Positions 45,254 through 54,420 of a stretch of DNA of 64,000 bases are shown here, one piece after another. The notes beneath the pieces are model-generated. The model searched no databases. It was not told the origin of the DNA and saw only the letters and a list, made by a program, of their open reading frames with translations. The translations under genes were made by a program, and so were the position numbers. This DNA is from an uncultured Bacteroidales bacterium. Lineage in GTDB: Bacteria > Bacteroidota > Bacteroidia > Bacteroidales > UBA932. The stretch lies in NCBI GenBank assembly GCA_944322605.1, contig CALUPD010000001.1, forward strand, positions 62,001 through 126,000. The letters run 5' to 3'. Position 1 is the first letter of the stretch. Each line of letters opens with the position of its first letter.

Positions 45254-46753
45254 ATGAACAAATCAAAATTTATCAAGTTCATTCTGCCATTTGCCATATT
45301 GGCAGGAGTTGCTTCGTGCAACAAGACGGAAGAATTGTCCGGCGAGGCCGAAATTCTTTCTTTCAGTTTCGATGAAACTATCGAAGCCAATTCGATAGTC
45401 GTTTCAGAGCCTGTAATCGAAGGAAATTCCATCAAATTCAATGTTGCGGCGGACGCTACTGCCGAGCAGCTTGCAGTGCTTGTCCCTGAAATAAAAGTTT
45501 CGGAAAAGGCTACCGTGTCTCCGGCTTCCGGCCAGGCCGTGGATTTCTCGAACGGGCCTGTGACATTTACTGTAACGGCTCAGAACGGCATCAACGAAAA
45601 GGAGTACTACGCTGAAGCCATTGCGGAGAGCGCGGAAGATCCTGAAAATCCTGATGATCCTGACACGCCGGCCGTAGATGTTCCTATGGAAGAACTCACC
45701 GGCATGTACAAGGGATGGTCGGAAATTTATATGGACGGCAATTTTACCGCAAAGCTCCCTAATAAGGTGGAAATTGCGGAAATGTCGGAATCTTCGGTTT
45801 CCGTTACGATGAAGGATTTCAGTTTCATGGTGATAGTCAATGAGGATATTACTATCGATGATTGCGCGGTTATCGAAGGCGAAATGCCTGGCTGGTATGC
45901 TTTCGAAGGCAGCCAGACCGTGACTATCCAAATATTGGACGGCACTGACGAAGCCGAAGTGTCGGTAAGCGGAGTTTTCAAGGACGGCGGCGAAATCTCC
46001 ATGGAAGTAGATGTCCGTATCTACGATACTGAGCTCAGGGTAACATACGAAGGCGCAAGGTTGGACGGAACGGAAAGCAGCGAGGCGGAAATCCTGTCTT
46101 TTGTTTTCGATACTTCAGTGGAAGCGAACAAGCCTGTAACGCAGCAGCCGGTAATCGAAGGCAATGAAATAACCATCCATGTCGCTGTCGGAACCACTGA
46201 AGAGCAATTTGCGGCAATGGTCCCTACCATAACCGTTTCTGAAAACGCCGAGGCATATCCTGCCGAAGTCATAGCTTGGCGTTCGGCACCTTGGATTATG
46301 GTGATTGCCGAAGACGGCACAGTGAATACGTATTCAATCGAATTCGTTTACGATGAAGCAGGATTCCCTATAGACGACGTGCTTGCCGGAACTTACAGCG
46401 GCGATCTGACCGTGACTGCGGCAGGTTCTCCTGCCGATCCGGTAGAGGCATCGATAATCATAGGCAAGGCTTCGGATAATTCCGTGAGCCTGTTGATAGA
46501 AAATTTCACCTTTATGGACATCCCGTTGGGAAACATACAGGTGGATGAATGCCCTCTCGAAGCGGACGGGGATGCATATGTCTTTACCGGACAGCAGGAT
46601 CTCGTTCTTATGGAAGGAATGATGAATTGCGACGTTACAATCACGGAAGGCAGGATTGAAAACGGCACGCTTTCCCTCGAAATCGATATAATCGCTGAAA
46701 TGATGGGTTCTCCGCTTCCTGTAAGCGTGACATTCAGCGGCAGCAAGAACTAA
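45254..46753 (+). CDS. Lipoprotein with duplicated DUF5018-like plus calycin-like domains
   Basis: The 499-residue product has a lipoprotein signal (GVASCNK). The body is an internal duplication. Two copies of an Ig-like DUF5018-type domain start AEILSFSFDETIEANSI (~35) and AEILSFVFDTSVEANKP (~278), both with a PVIEGN motif. Each is followed by a calycin-like beta-barrel domain starting ELTGMYKGWSEIYMDG (~150) and LAGTYSGDLTVTAAG (~378). The second Ig copy ends in NTYSIEFVYDEAG. A surface binding role is likely. The gene stands alone between its promoter and a bidirectional terminator. Confidence 0.82.
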   Translation: MNKSKFIKFILPFAILAGVASCNKTEELSGEAEILSFSFDETIEANSIVVSEPVIEGNSIKFNVAADATAEQLAVLVPEIKVSEKATVSPASGQAVDFSNGPVTFTVTAQNGINEKEYYAEAIAESAEDPENPDDPDTPAVDVPMEELTGMYKGWSEIYMDGNFTAKLPNKVEIAEMSESSVSVTMKDFSFMVIVNEDITIDDCAVIEGEMPGWYAFEGSQTVTIQILDGTDEAEVSVSGVFKDGGEISMEVDVRIYDTELRVTYEGARLDGTESSEAEILSFVFDTSVEANKPVTQQPVIEGNEITIHVAVGTTEEQFAAMVPTITVSENAEAYPAEVIAWRSAPWIMVIAEDGTVNTYSIEFVYDEAGFPIDDVLAGTYSGDLTVTAAGSPADPVEASIIIGKASDNSVSLLIENFTFMDIPLGNIQVDECPLEADGDAYVFTGQQDLVLMEGMMNCDVTITEGRIENGTLSLEIDIIAEMMGSPLPVSVTFSGSKN

Positions 46754-46896
46754 GGCTGCGCAAATGACGATGCCGGCTCAAAGGGGTTCTTCCTGCGTTA
46801 CGATTGATTCGAAAATCATCAGGTACACCGGCATACTGCGGTTTTCCCATCTTCGCAAGCCTTGAGATTGCTTCTTTTGAGTCGACCTTATGAATG

Positions 46897-46934
46897 AAAA
46901 AAGGCGTGACGGGCAAATCCGTCGCGCCTTTTTG
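46897..46934. terminator. Bidirectional terminator between convergent lipoprotein genes
   Basis: A 15-bp stem (AAAAAGGCGTGACGG / CCGTCGCGCCTTTTT, one G-T pair) and a 6-nt loop are flanked by A-rich and T-rich tracts. It serves the + strand gene ending at 46753 and the - strand gene ending at 47050. I see nothing else in that 296-bp gap. Confidence 0.88.
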
Positions 46935-47049
46935 TTGTCATGAAAAAACCGGGCGTGCCGCCCGTAGTATTGCGGATAATCACCGGCCGGTTGCAGGACA
47001 TGTTTCGGCTGATATGTGAAAGCCTGCCCGGCGCGATTGCGGCTTCGCA

Positions 47050-47628
47050 TTAAATCCAGGTGTCTTCTATTTTAGTTTCTGCGACAGGGACGAGCTTCCC
47101 TTCGGTGTCTATTGCCAGTACCCATATCGTGGCGTTAGGGGCGCATATTTCCCCATTCCCGTCAAAGCCCGTAAGTTCGGCAGGGGCGGTGTATTTCTGC
47201 TGGCTTCCATTTATGCAATTGGTCACGAAATCCGTTTGCGTGAGGTAGCTTTCGGTAGAAGAATCCGAGATCTGTATATAATATTCGGCGACTTGTTGCG
47301 ACGGCTCTGCTTGAATCTTCACGTAAAACCCGAATTGCGGATTGTCCTGTACTGCCGGCTTTACAGAATTTATGCTTATGCTTACTTTCGCATCCGTGTT
47401 CCCGTCGAATACGTATGATTCCGTGCTTGCTTCCACGATATAATGTTTTCCGAGAGTTCCGTCTTTACCGACAGCGCAGAATCCGAAAACATAATCGGTT
47501 TCGGCGTCCAAGCCTTCGATTATCAATTCTCCGTCCGAAGAAACGCTGCTTGCATTGTTTACCTTCAGCATTTTGAGGAAGGTTTCCTCGTCTTTCCATG
47601 AATCTTTTTCAATGGATTTGTACAGCAC
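47050..47628 (-). pseudogene. Severed 3' part of lipoprotein gene C (FN3-like), in frame after a TAA
   Basis: This frame is the direct in-frame continuation of the 555-codon gene upstream. After the TAA at 47656-47658 the same frame runs on ITLDPGTEKVLYKSIEKDSW with no further stop until 47050. The product part has FN3-like segments (ELIIEGLDAETDYVFGFCAV) and a C-terminal beta domain ending KIEDTWI. A GTG at 47626-47628 is the only nearby start. There is no signal peptide, so by itself it would not reach the envelope. Read through the stop, gene C would be 757 residues. Confidence 0.8.
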
Positions 47629-47655
47629 TTTCTCCGTTCCGGGATCAAGCGTGAT

Positions 47656-49323
47656 TTAGAAACTCATGTCGTTTGTGCCGGCGGCAGGTTCAGAAATGCC
47701 GCATGTTGCATCGCCCTGGTCGAATACCGAATTGGTCGATACCGGCATGCTTGCTATTTCACCTATTTTGCCGTCCTTGTCCTTGGCGACTGCGAAAATC
47801 ACGTAATCGGTCGCAGGCGAGAGATAAGAAAATGTGGTGTCCCTGTCGAGGAATGAAAGGTCTCTTACTGCCTTTGACGGGCTTTTAAGGGCGTCCTTGG
47901 CGGATTGCCCTATGTCCGTCCCGGATTTCGAGACGCCTAAGTATATGCATTCGATGTTCTCGCGGCTTCCGGCGTTCAGGGCGAAAGTCACCTTGTCTAT
48001 GGATGCCGAGACATCCTCGATGGACAATTCTGAAGACCCTTCCCCGAAGACGACAGGCGACAGCTGGATTTGCCTCCATACGGTTGCTGTTTCGTCTATG
48101 GTCCCGTCTTCGGTTACAGGTACTCCGCCTATGTAATAAACGCTTTCGAGATCGAGCTGGACGGACGGCTTGAACTGGCTCAATCTGAGTTCCATGCTCT
48201 CTTCATAGATTTCCGGCTTTACGGCCGACCATCCCCCGTGCTGCGATTTGAAGTCGTAATCGGTTATGTCCTTGATCCATGTCTGGCTCCCTGCGACAAA
48301 ATAATAGGAAGAATAGGTCTCCTTGTCCAAGAATACCGTTATGTCGGCATCAGTGCTGGATATGCCGGATACCGTTATTTCGAACGGCTTTTCTATATAT
48401 TCTTCCGTCGTGAAACCGGTCGACAGAATCTCCCCTTCATATCCTTTTTTGGTTATGCCGTAAATGTGGACGAAATAATCCGTATTCTGTTCGAGCCCTG
48501 ATATGATGAATGAATTTTCAGTGGATGTCATGGTTGTCTTGGCAAAAGAATCCCTTTCAGGGACGGCCGCGCCCTTTTCCGAATACGCCCATGCGAACTG
48601 CACGGCGTCGAGAATATTGGCTGTCACTTTGGCCTGGTCCGATTCAGGCAAGATGGACAGTATTTCGATCGACGGTTCTATGTCTGTCTGCACGGTGAGG
48701 TAAGCGCGTTCCGATTCTTCTCCGGCGGCATTGGCAGCTGCGGCGATAATGGTATAACCTGTGTTCTCTTCCAATCCGTCCACAGTGAATTCTCCGGTTT
48801 CAGATGAATCGACATCTTTGTCAAGTTCCGCCGTTTCCGCGTCCTGATTCGGGCCTGCCACCGTATATGAATATGATACGGCATTGACGGGCAATAGTTT
48901 GAACGATATTGAATTAGGAGTTGCTGAAATCGGCTCTATCTCGATAGAGGCCGCCGTGGTAGTTGTGGCCTTCTCCGAAACTTCGATGGATTTCTTTCCA
49001 TCGGAATTGGAGGCGAAAGCTTTTATGGCATATTCAGTTTCGGATTCAAGCCCGTTCCGTGTTATTTCTACGGGCTTGCCGTTTTCCGCATCTTCGGTCA
49101 CGTATTCCGCATTGGCGATTTTAGAAGATTCGGCGATGGCATAGGAATACGAAACGGCATTTTCTGTCGTTATTTCGAAAGTTACGCTTGATGCGTCCGT
49201 CCCCTTGACTTTCAAGGCTATTGTCGCTTCTTCCGCTTTGCTTTCCTCCTTGCAGGATTGCAGGCCTGCCGCGATAATCATGGACAGGCAAGCGCATATT
49301 ATCGTATTGATTTGTCTTTTCAT
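47656..49323 (-). CDS. Multi-FN3-like surface lipoprotein C, ended by a premature in-frame TAA
   Basis: 555 codons. The lipoprotein signal ends GLQSCKEE; Lys-Glu-Glu after the Cys matches the Bacteroides lipoprotein export signal (K-D/E-D/E), so surface display is likely. Successive FN3-like repeats of ~85 residues follow (VTFEITTENAVSYSYAIA, ISFKLLPVNAVSYSYTVAG, AKVTANILDAVQFAWAYSE, LEQNTDYFVHIYGITKKG), then domains shared in style with the A-type proteins. The TAA interrupts a further repeat (GTNDMSF), and the frame continues beyond it. It is the last member of the five-gene lipoprotein cluster. It may be a truncated but still exported protein, a pseudogene, or a sequencing error. Confidence 0.85.
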   Translation of the reverse strand: MKRQINTIICACLSMIIAAGLQSCKEESKAEEATIALKVKGTDASSVTFEITTENAVSYSYAIAESSKIANAEYVTEDAENGKPVEITRNGLESETEYAIKAFASNSDGKKSIEVSEKATTTTAASIEIEPISATPNSISFKLLPVNAVSYSYTVAGPNQDAETAELDKDVDSSETGEFTVDGLEENTGYTIIAAAANAAGEESERAYLTVQTDIEPSIEILSILPESDQAKVTANILDAVQFAWAYSEKGAAVPERDSFAKTTMTSTENSFIISGLEQNTDYFVHIYGITKKGYEGEILSTGFTTEEYIEKPFEITVSGISSTDADITVFLDKETYSSYYFVAGSQTWIKDITDYDFKSQHGGWSAVKPEIYEESMELRLSQFKPSVQLDLESVYYIGGVPVTEDGTIDETATVWRQIQLSPVVFGEGSSELSIEDVSASIDKVTFALNAGSRENIECIYLGVSKSGTDIGQSAKDALKSPSKAVRDLSFLDRDTTFSYLSPATDYVIFAVAKDKDGKIGEIASMPVSTNSVFDQGDATCGISEPAAGTNDMSF

Positions 49324-49427
49324 GTCATGTTTTTTTGATGGTTTTCCGCATTTATGCCCCTTATGGAATAGTTGTTTCCTGCCGTGGGGATATTCTGCGG
49401 TAACCGGTTGTTTTTGATGGAAACCGC

Positions 49428-49469
49428 GCGTGCCGCCCTAAAATGCCGTGCATTGCTTATGCGGCACGC
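49428..49469 (-). other. Hairpin between genes B' and C
   Basis: GCGTGCCGC (49428-49436) pairs perfectly with GCGGCACGC (49461-49469) across a 24-nt loop, 50 bp after the B' stop. There is no T-tract. It could be an mRNA processing or stabilising structure, or a weak terminator. Confidence 0.4.
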
Positions 49470-49517
49470 CGGTCTGATGAAAATTTTACAGGAGCATCTG
49501 AATTTGATGGTTCAAGC

Positions 49518-50876
49518 CTATTTCACTCTCATGTACCAGATAGGGTATTGAGGCTGGAATCCTCCGCTCGACTGCATCCTGTAGCCGAACAGCACTTTTC
49601 CGTCGTTGCTTATGCGGTTGACTGTCCTTCCGCTTCCGATAGTGATTCCGTATTCCTGCTTTACCCAGTCCTCCAATGCGATAGAAGTTCCGTTCTCGAA
49701 ATCGAAAACATATCCCTGCATGGCCGACAATGTCCCGAATACGGTTCCGTCCGGCCCGACGGTGGTGGATATGCAGTTCTGTTCGGATGACAATGTCTGG
49801 TATTGCCCTGTCTGCGTGTTGACTATGGCCGGCATGGTCGTAGAGCCTTTTCTCATCTTGTATTCGGTGGCTATGTATTTGCCGTCCGGGCTGATGTTGG
49901 TGTTCGTCGCATACATGGTAAGGCCGTTTATGGCTGCATAATTCTCACCGGGGATGATTTCTCCGGTCTCTTCCCCGATGTTGAACAGTTTTCCGTTTTT
50001 CCAGTAGACAAGAAGCATGGCGTCCCATTCCGAGCCGTAGATTACAGAGCCGTCGTCCGAGCATCCGCGTGCCAGGCATCCTGCGAACGTAGGCGTGACT
50101 CCGTCTATCTGGTATTCGGGCCTGTCGAGTATTTCAGGCTCTCCGTTGATCCAGCGGCATGGCCAGTATCCTACTGCTCCTTCTTTCATTACGTGTCCTA
50201 CCCATATGCTTCCGTCAGCGGACATGGATTCCACGCTGCCTTTTTTGTAGCCGTCCGGAACTTTTATTTCGTGTACTTCCCCGTCTATGGTCATTGTCGT
50301 GATGGCGTTCCCGTCATGGTCGAAGACTATGTACCTTGCATCGTCGCTTATGCAGCTGAACCCGTTGTAATGCGAGCTTGACGATCCCGGATAAGGAGGC
50401 TCTTCAAGAGCCGTTTCTTCCCCTGTTTCCGTATCGATCAGCCATGCTTCGTGCTCGTTTGTCATATAGGCTATCCATTTTCCGTTGCGCGACATGGCTC
50501 CGCGCGTGTATATCTGGAAATCCTTGGATATGCCCCTGTATGATTTGGGCCTTTGGTCTATATATAGTTTCTTTTCGATTCCGCCTGCCTTGAATACTAC
50601 TTCTGAAGTTACATATTCCGATGTCTCGTTAGGCAGCATTGTTATTACGGCAACATCCTTTCCCGTTTTTTCGACACTTACGAGGTTGTTGCCGGGCGTG
50701 GCCGTCCATTCGCTTTCAGAACTGCTTACGGTCACTTCCAACGTGTCGTCGCCCGCGAATCCGAAAGTGTAGGAGTTCACGGAAAGGTTGAGGTAAGACA
50801 TGCTTTCTTTGGTGCATGATGAGGCCGTTATGCTCAGGACGGCCGCTAATATTGCGTATATTGTTACTTTTTTCAT
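49518..50876 (-). CDS. Lipoprotein B': BACON-like domain plus beta-propeller-like repeats
   Basis: The 452-residue product has a lipoprotein signal (ITASSCTKES). Residues ~28-110 form a BACON-like domain (SVNSYTFGFAGDDTLEVTVS, KKLYIDQRPKS). The rest shows propeller-like repeats with an S-x-D/N-G motif: MSRNGKWIAYM, ISDDARYIVFD, MSADGSIWVGHV, CSDDGSVIYGSEWD, ISPDGKYIATEY, ISNDGKVLFGYR. It is a clear paralogue of B (52866-54221): same length, same domain order, shared ARGCS.DGS.IYGSE. BACON domains are thought to bind carbohydrate or mucin. It follows A' by 92 bp and is probably co-transcribed with it. Confidence 0.87.
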   Translation of the reverse strand: MKKVTIYAILAAVLSITASSCTKESMSYLNLSVNSYTFGFAGDDTLEVTVSSSESEWTATPGNNLVSVEKTGKDVAVITMLPNETSEYVTSEVVFKAGGIEKKLYIDQRPKSYRGISKDFQIYTRGAMSRNGKWIAYMTNEHEAWLIDTETGEETALEEPPYPGSSSSHYNGFSCISDDARYIVFDHDGNAITTMTIDGEVHEIKVPDGYKKGSVESMSADGSIWVGHVMKEGAVGYWPCRWINGEPEILDRPEYQIDGVTPTFAGCLARGCSDDGSVIYGSEWDAMLLVYWKNGKLFNIGEETGEIIPGENYAAINGLTMYATNTNISPDGKYIATEYKMRKGSTTMPAIVNTQTGQYQTLSSEQNCISTTVGPDGTVFGTLSAMQGYVFDFENGTSIALEDWVKQEYGITIGSGRTVNRISNDGKVLFGYRMQSSGGFQPQYPIWYMRVK

Positions 50877-50968
50877 ATTTGTCCGTTTTTATCGCCCGAT
50901 CCTTTTCCGGTTTCCGTAGTCTGGCTGCGGTTTCGTTCCGGATGGTTGCGGGCTTGTTTTTCATGTTC

Positions 50969-52381
50969 TTATTCCGACAAGGTCCTGTATCTTTCACTTA
51001 CTGCCAAAGGCCCCCAGCCTGCTTCGGTAGGACCGTTTCCGTTCATCGGCGAAACGCAAAGCAAGTATTCGGTGTACGGTTCTCCTTGTACTTCGGAATA
51101 TATTACCGGGTCTGAGCCGTAATGGAATTTGCCGTTCCCGCTTGTCATAAGTTCGCTGTGGATGAAGTATTCGTGCCAGTCGGAAGAACTTGTAATCTGG
51201 TCGTAGTATCCTGCATCGTAGGTGTCGTACATGATTGCGAACGTGTTTTCGTCCGGCGTAATCGTGTATGTGGCCCCGGCCTTTGTTATGTTTTCAAGCT
51301 TTATTGACGTTATATTGGCTTCCGGAAGGCTTTCGTCCGTTTCAGGCGTGCTGACCGTGTATGCTTTCGCCCCTGCCGGATTCCCCTCTTTGTCGTATGT
51401 CAGCACGTATAGTTCCAAAACGGTCCCTGTCGCCATGTCTTCCGTGTAATTGTCGAACACGAGTTCTTCCCCTTCCGCAATATGGGAATTGGTTTCTTCG
51501 GGAATAAGCGCCCATGAATCGAGAAGCAGGGCGATGTCCCCCTTGACAGTGCTGGAGGAAAGCATGCCGGATACGTCTCCTATTTCGCCTATGGAGCATG
51601 CTATTTTTCCGCATGCCGCGTTAGGGATAAACCGGTATGTCCCTTTGTATATGTCTATGGATTCCAAAACGAATTCCACGTCCGGCACCTCGTCGCTTCC
51701 TTCTTCAGGTATGCTTACGGGGATTTCGAACAGCCGGGATTCCATGCCGTATCGGTCATGGCCTATGGCGTAGAATACGAGTTCGCTGCCAGGTTCTATC
51801 CCTTCGAAATAGTTCACGCATCCGTAGCCGTCCACTTCTGTCAGCCTGCCGTTTTCCAGTTCTCCGGCAAGGAATGCCTGCTTGTCTTCAGGTTTTCCGA
51901 GATAATATATGCATTCGTAATAATCCGTGGTGAATTCTATCCTGAACCCGCAGCTGTTGGAAGTCACGTAGCCGAGGGTTGCCGTTATCCTGTTGTCCGG
52001 GGTGGACGCTCCCAAAAGGGATACTCCTCCCGTAAGTCCGCTTGAGGACATGCCCTGCGCGAATACGGTGTATTCTTCGCTCGGTTCGAGTCCGTTGAAT
52101 GTTATCTCCAACGTGTCATTTCCTTCCGCCCTTTCCATGCCCGGCAGGGAACCGTCTAAAAATGACGAAAGATCACGGTCTTTTCCTATGCCGTAATCGA
52201 ACCATTCCGTGTTGCTGCTCGGAATGAACATCACCCTTACCGAAGAAGAATCATCGCTTGATAGTCTTCTTATCACGATTTCCGACACATCCCCGTTTCC
52301 GGGACTTTCGGAGCATCCTTGCAACAGTCCGATTGCTCCGACAGCCGCCACCAAGGACGGCAATACCATAAGTTTTTTCAT
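50969..52381 (-). CDS. Lipoprotein A': FN3-like surface protein
   Basis: Start set at MKKLMVLPSLVAAVG with lipobox LLQGCSESP (470 residues); the longer frame upstream translates the leader hairpin. FN3-like repeats follow (SSVRVMFIPSSNTEWFDYGI, FNGLEPSEEYTVFAQGMSSS), then FTTDYYECIYYLGKPEDKQA. The C-terminal domain contains IMYDTYDAGYYDQ and SPMNGNGPTEAGWGPL. These match protein A (54421-55827) in order, in length and in the motifs MYDT.DA and PMN.NG..GWG, so A and A' are duplicates. No enzyme motif is present. It lies between the hairpin-bounded gap and B'. Confidence 0.87.
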   Translation of the reverse strand: MKKLMVLPSLVAAVGAIGLLQGCSESPGNGDVSEIVIRRLSSDDSSSVRVMFIPSSNTEWFDYGIGKDRDLSSFLDGSLPGMERAEGNDTLEITFNGLEPSEEYTVFAQGMSSSGLTGGVSLLGASTPDNRITATLGYVTSNSCGFRIEFTTDYYECIYYLGKPEDKQAFLAGELENGRLTEVDGYGCVNYFEGIEPGSELVFYAIGHDRYGMESRLFEIPVSIPEEGSDEVPDVEFVLESIDIYKGTYRFIPNAACGKIACSIGEIGDVSGMLSSSTVKGDIALLLDSWALIPEETNSHIAEGEELVFDNYTEDMATGTVLELYVLTYDKEGNPAGAKAYTVSTPETDESLPEANITSIKLENITKAGATYTITPDENTFAIMYDTYDAGYYDQITSSSDWHEYFIHSELMTSGNGKFHYGSDPVIYSEVQGEPYTEYLLCVSPMNGNGPTEAGWGPLAVSERYRTLSE

Positions 52382-52411
52382 GAAATATTGTTGTTTAATT
52401 ATTAATAAGTC

Positions 52412-52438
52412 ATTCCGCCTCTTCCAAGGAGGCGGAAT
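52412..52438. repeat. Inverted repeat copy 1 (hairpin in A' leader)
   Basis: Arms ATTCCGCCTC and GAGGCGGAAT (10 bp) surround loop TTCCAAG. The 25-bp core is the exact reverse complement of the core of copy 2 at 52770-52794; the asymmetric 7-nt loop shows that the copies are inverted, not direct. It lies 30 bp upstream of the A' start codon. Confidence 0.85.
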
Positions 52439-52754
52439 TTCTGAGAAAAGACTCATGTGTTTGGAAAATATGGCAGATACGCACTTGGGCCGGCAGGACA
52501 CGTTCATGCCGAAAAACGGGAAGTTTTGATTTTAGCGGTCTTGACGTGAAAGGAATCAGGATCGCCCTTTGTTTTGACAATGTGTCGGATTTAGAAAATG
52601 CCCTTGCCGGTTGGCAGGACATAATTGCCAGGACGGCCAGGCCGCCCGTGGCCTCGTGAACGGGAGGGGCCCGCCGCAAAAAGCGGCGGGAGGGATTTAC
52701 CGTCAATGGCAATATGTCCTGTCAAAGCAAGGGCGCATGAATGCAGGAAAACAT

Positions 52755-52796
52755 TAAAAAAAACAAACGTTCCGCCTCCTTGGAAGAGGCGGAACG
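52755..52796 (-). terminator. Terminator after gene B
   Basis: The 11-bp hairpin of repeat copy 2, read on the - strand, is followed by TTTG and a run of eight T. It starts 70 bp after the B stop codon. Confidence 0.75.
52768..52796. repeat. Inverted repeat copy 2 (hairpin after gene B)
   Basis: Arms CGTTCCGCCTC and GAGGCGGAACG (11 bp) surround loop CTTGGAA. It is inverted relative to copy 1, 329 bp away. On the - strand it is followed by a T-rich run (complement of 52755-52767), so it also works as the terminator of gene B. Confidence 0.85.
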
Positions 52797-52865
52797 CTGA
52801 AAATGTCAGGGATGAATGGCGTGGCAACTGAGCAGCCATGCTGCCGTTGCCGTGCCGGCAAATGA

Positions 52866-54221
52866 TTATTCTACATAATACCAACCTGAGAACGCAGAGA
52901 CATTGGATGAGTTCGTGTGCTTGGTCCATCCGCACATCCTCTTTCCGTCATCGCTTATGCGGAGCAGGTATTTTTCTCCTGTGACGATTACTCCGTAATT
53001 GCTTTGCAGCCATTCCGCAACTCCGACAGAAGGCGAGTCAGGCGAGTCGGCAATATTTACGGCGCCTGTGCCGAATACATTCCCGTTGTTGTCAACGCCT
53101 TGGGCCTGGTATCCGGAGTAGATTACCAATTCTTCCGTTTCTGTATTGTAAGCCGCAGCCGTGCTGCCTTCCCATTGGGCGCATATGTATTTGCCGTTAG
53201 GGCTTATTCCTGTGCGGTTCGCGTCTTTCTGCAAATAATGAGGGGTAGGAACAGGAATCTGCATTCCCATGTATTCGTACCAAGTTGTATCAGCTACTGC
53301 TGTCTCTTCCGCTACGAAATGCAAGCCTTCTTCGTCCCACATGCAAAGGCCTCTGGTGTCGAATTCGGAACCGTAGATTATGCTTCCGTCAGCCGAGCAT
53401 CCACGTGCCATTGTGCCTTGGAAATAATTTTCGCCCTGCATGTCCGTCTGAGGCATGTCAAGTATGCGCGGCTCTCCGTTGAGCCATTTCACAGGATGGT
53501 ATGCATAGCCGTCAGATACCTTGCAGTATCCTACCCATATGCTTCCGTCGGAGCTGAAACCTTCGATTACAGGGTTTTCATATCCTGTAGGCAGGCTGAT
53601 TTCGGTGGAAACCCCGTCTATGTAAAGGTCGCATCCGATAGATCCTACTATGGTGCTGACATACCGTCCGTCATCGCTTATGGCTCTTGCCCCGGTGTGG
53701 TTGAAAGCGGATTCGAAGACTGTGGTCTCGCCTGTTTCCATGTTTACTATCTTAGGCGTGCCCCAGACTTCATTGTCCTTTTCGAAAGTAGGGCAGCCTG
53801 CCGCGAATTTCGAGTTTATCGAGAATACGATGTTGTCGCCGTAGTCGTTCATCGACAGTTCCACGAACGAGCCGTCGAATTTGCTTGACAGCTGCGAGAT
53901 TTTCACGTCGGCCGATGCGATTCCGTAGGTCAGGGTAATCGTCGTTTCACGGAATTCGAGGGTCTCATTCGCTGAAGCGGTGAGGTTGAGTCCCGTTTCC
54001 GTCCTTTCGATGGTCAGCCAGCTGTCGTCTCCTCCTGAATATTCCCATTCTCCGCTCGATTCTCCTACGGCGGTTACCTCCAATGCGAATGTCTCTCCGT
54101 CGGAGTTAAACGTGTACGAAGATACAGACGGGTATATCTGGTCTCTGTGGATTTCTTCGGTGCATGAAGCTGCGAAGAAGCAGAGCAATGTCAAAACGGA
54201 TAATATGTTTATCTTTTTCAT
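52866..54221 (-). CDS. Lipoprotein B: BACON domain plus beta-propeller-like repeats
   Basis: Start set at MKKINILSVLTLLCFF with lipobox FAASCTEE (451 residues); the acidic residues after Cys resemble a surface export signal. The BACON domain at ~30-110 includes SVSSYTFNSDGETFALEV, DDSWLTIERTETGLNL and ASADVKISQLSS. The repeats that follow carry S-x-D/N-G: ISDDGRYVSTIVG, FSSDGSIWVGYCK, CSADGSIIYGSEFD, ISPNGKYICAQWEG, ISDDGKRMCGWTK. It pairs with A upstream (199-bp gap) and is the paralogue of B'. Its likely role is a surface-exposed binding protein. Confidence 0.88.
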   Translation of the reverse strand: MKKINILSVLTLLCFFAASCTEEIHRDQIYPSVSSYTFNSDGETFALEVTAVGESSGEWEYSGGDDSWLTIERTETGLNLTASANETLEFRETTITLTYGIASADVKISQLSSKFDGSFVELSMNDYGDNIVFSINSKFAAGCPTFEKDNEVWGTPKIVNMETGETTVFESAFNHTGARAISDDGRYVSTIVGSIGCDLYIDGVSTEISLPTGYENPVIEGFSSDGSIWVGYCKVSDGYAYHPVKWLNGEPRILDMPQTDMQGENYFQGTMARGCSADGSIIYGSEFDTRGLCMWDEEGLHFVAEETAVADTTWYEYMGMQIPVPTPHYLQKDANRTGISPNGKYICAQWEGSTAAAYNTETEELVIYSGYQAQGVDNNGNVFGTGAVNIADSPDSPSVGVAEWLQSNYGVIVTGEKYLLRISDDGKRMCGWTKHTNSSNVSAFSGWYYVE

Positions 54222-54420
54222 GACTAATCTTTTTTTTATTCGGTTTATATATTTTATCGGTACTGTTTGTTGTCCGGCCATGGATTCTTTTGCTTGTGCC
54301 GAAGTGTTTGCCTTTTCTGTCGGCTTGTGTATGGCTTTTCCTTATTTGTCCCTGATATGGCAGGAGAACGTTCAAATGTTGTCAAGGATTTCGCCATGCT
54401 CTATCCACGGCCTGCGCATG

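Larger units (their letters stand above)
52382..52865. other. 484-bp gap between B and A' bounded by inverted hairpins
   Basis: No gene is supported here. It contains the two 25-bp inverted hairpin copies (52412-52438 and 52768-52796) and a third, unrelated GC hairpin: CCCGCCGC-AAAAA-GCGGCGGG at 52670-52690. No exact TAnnTTTG was found reading toward A'. Confidence 0.7.

Noticed and set aside
47629..47655. A frameshift as the cause of the split in lipoprotein gene C
   Set aside because: The coding frame is identical before and after; the only defect is one TAA codon.
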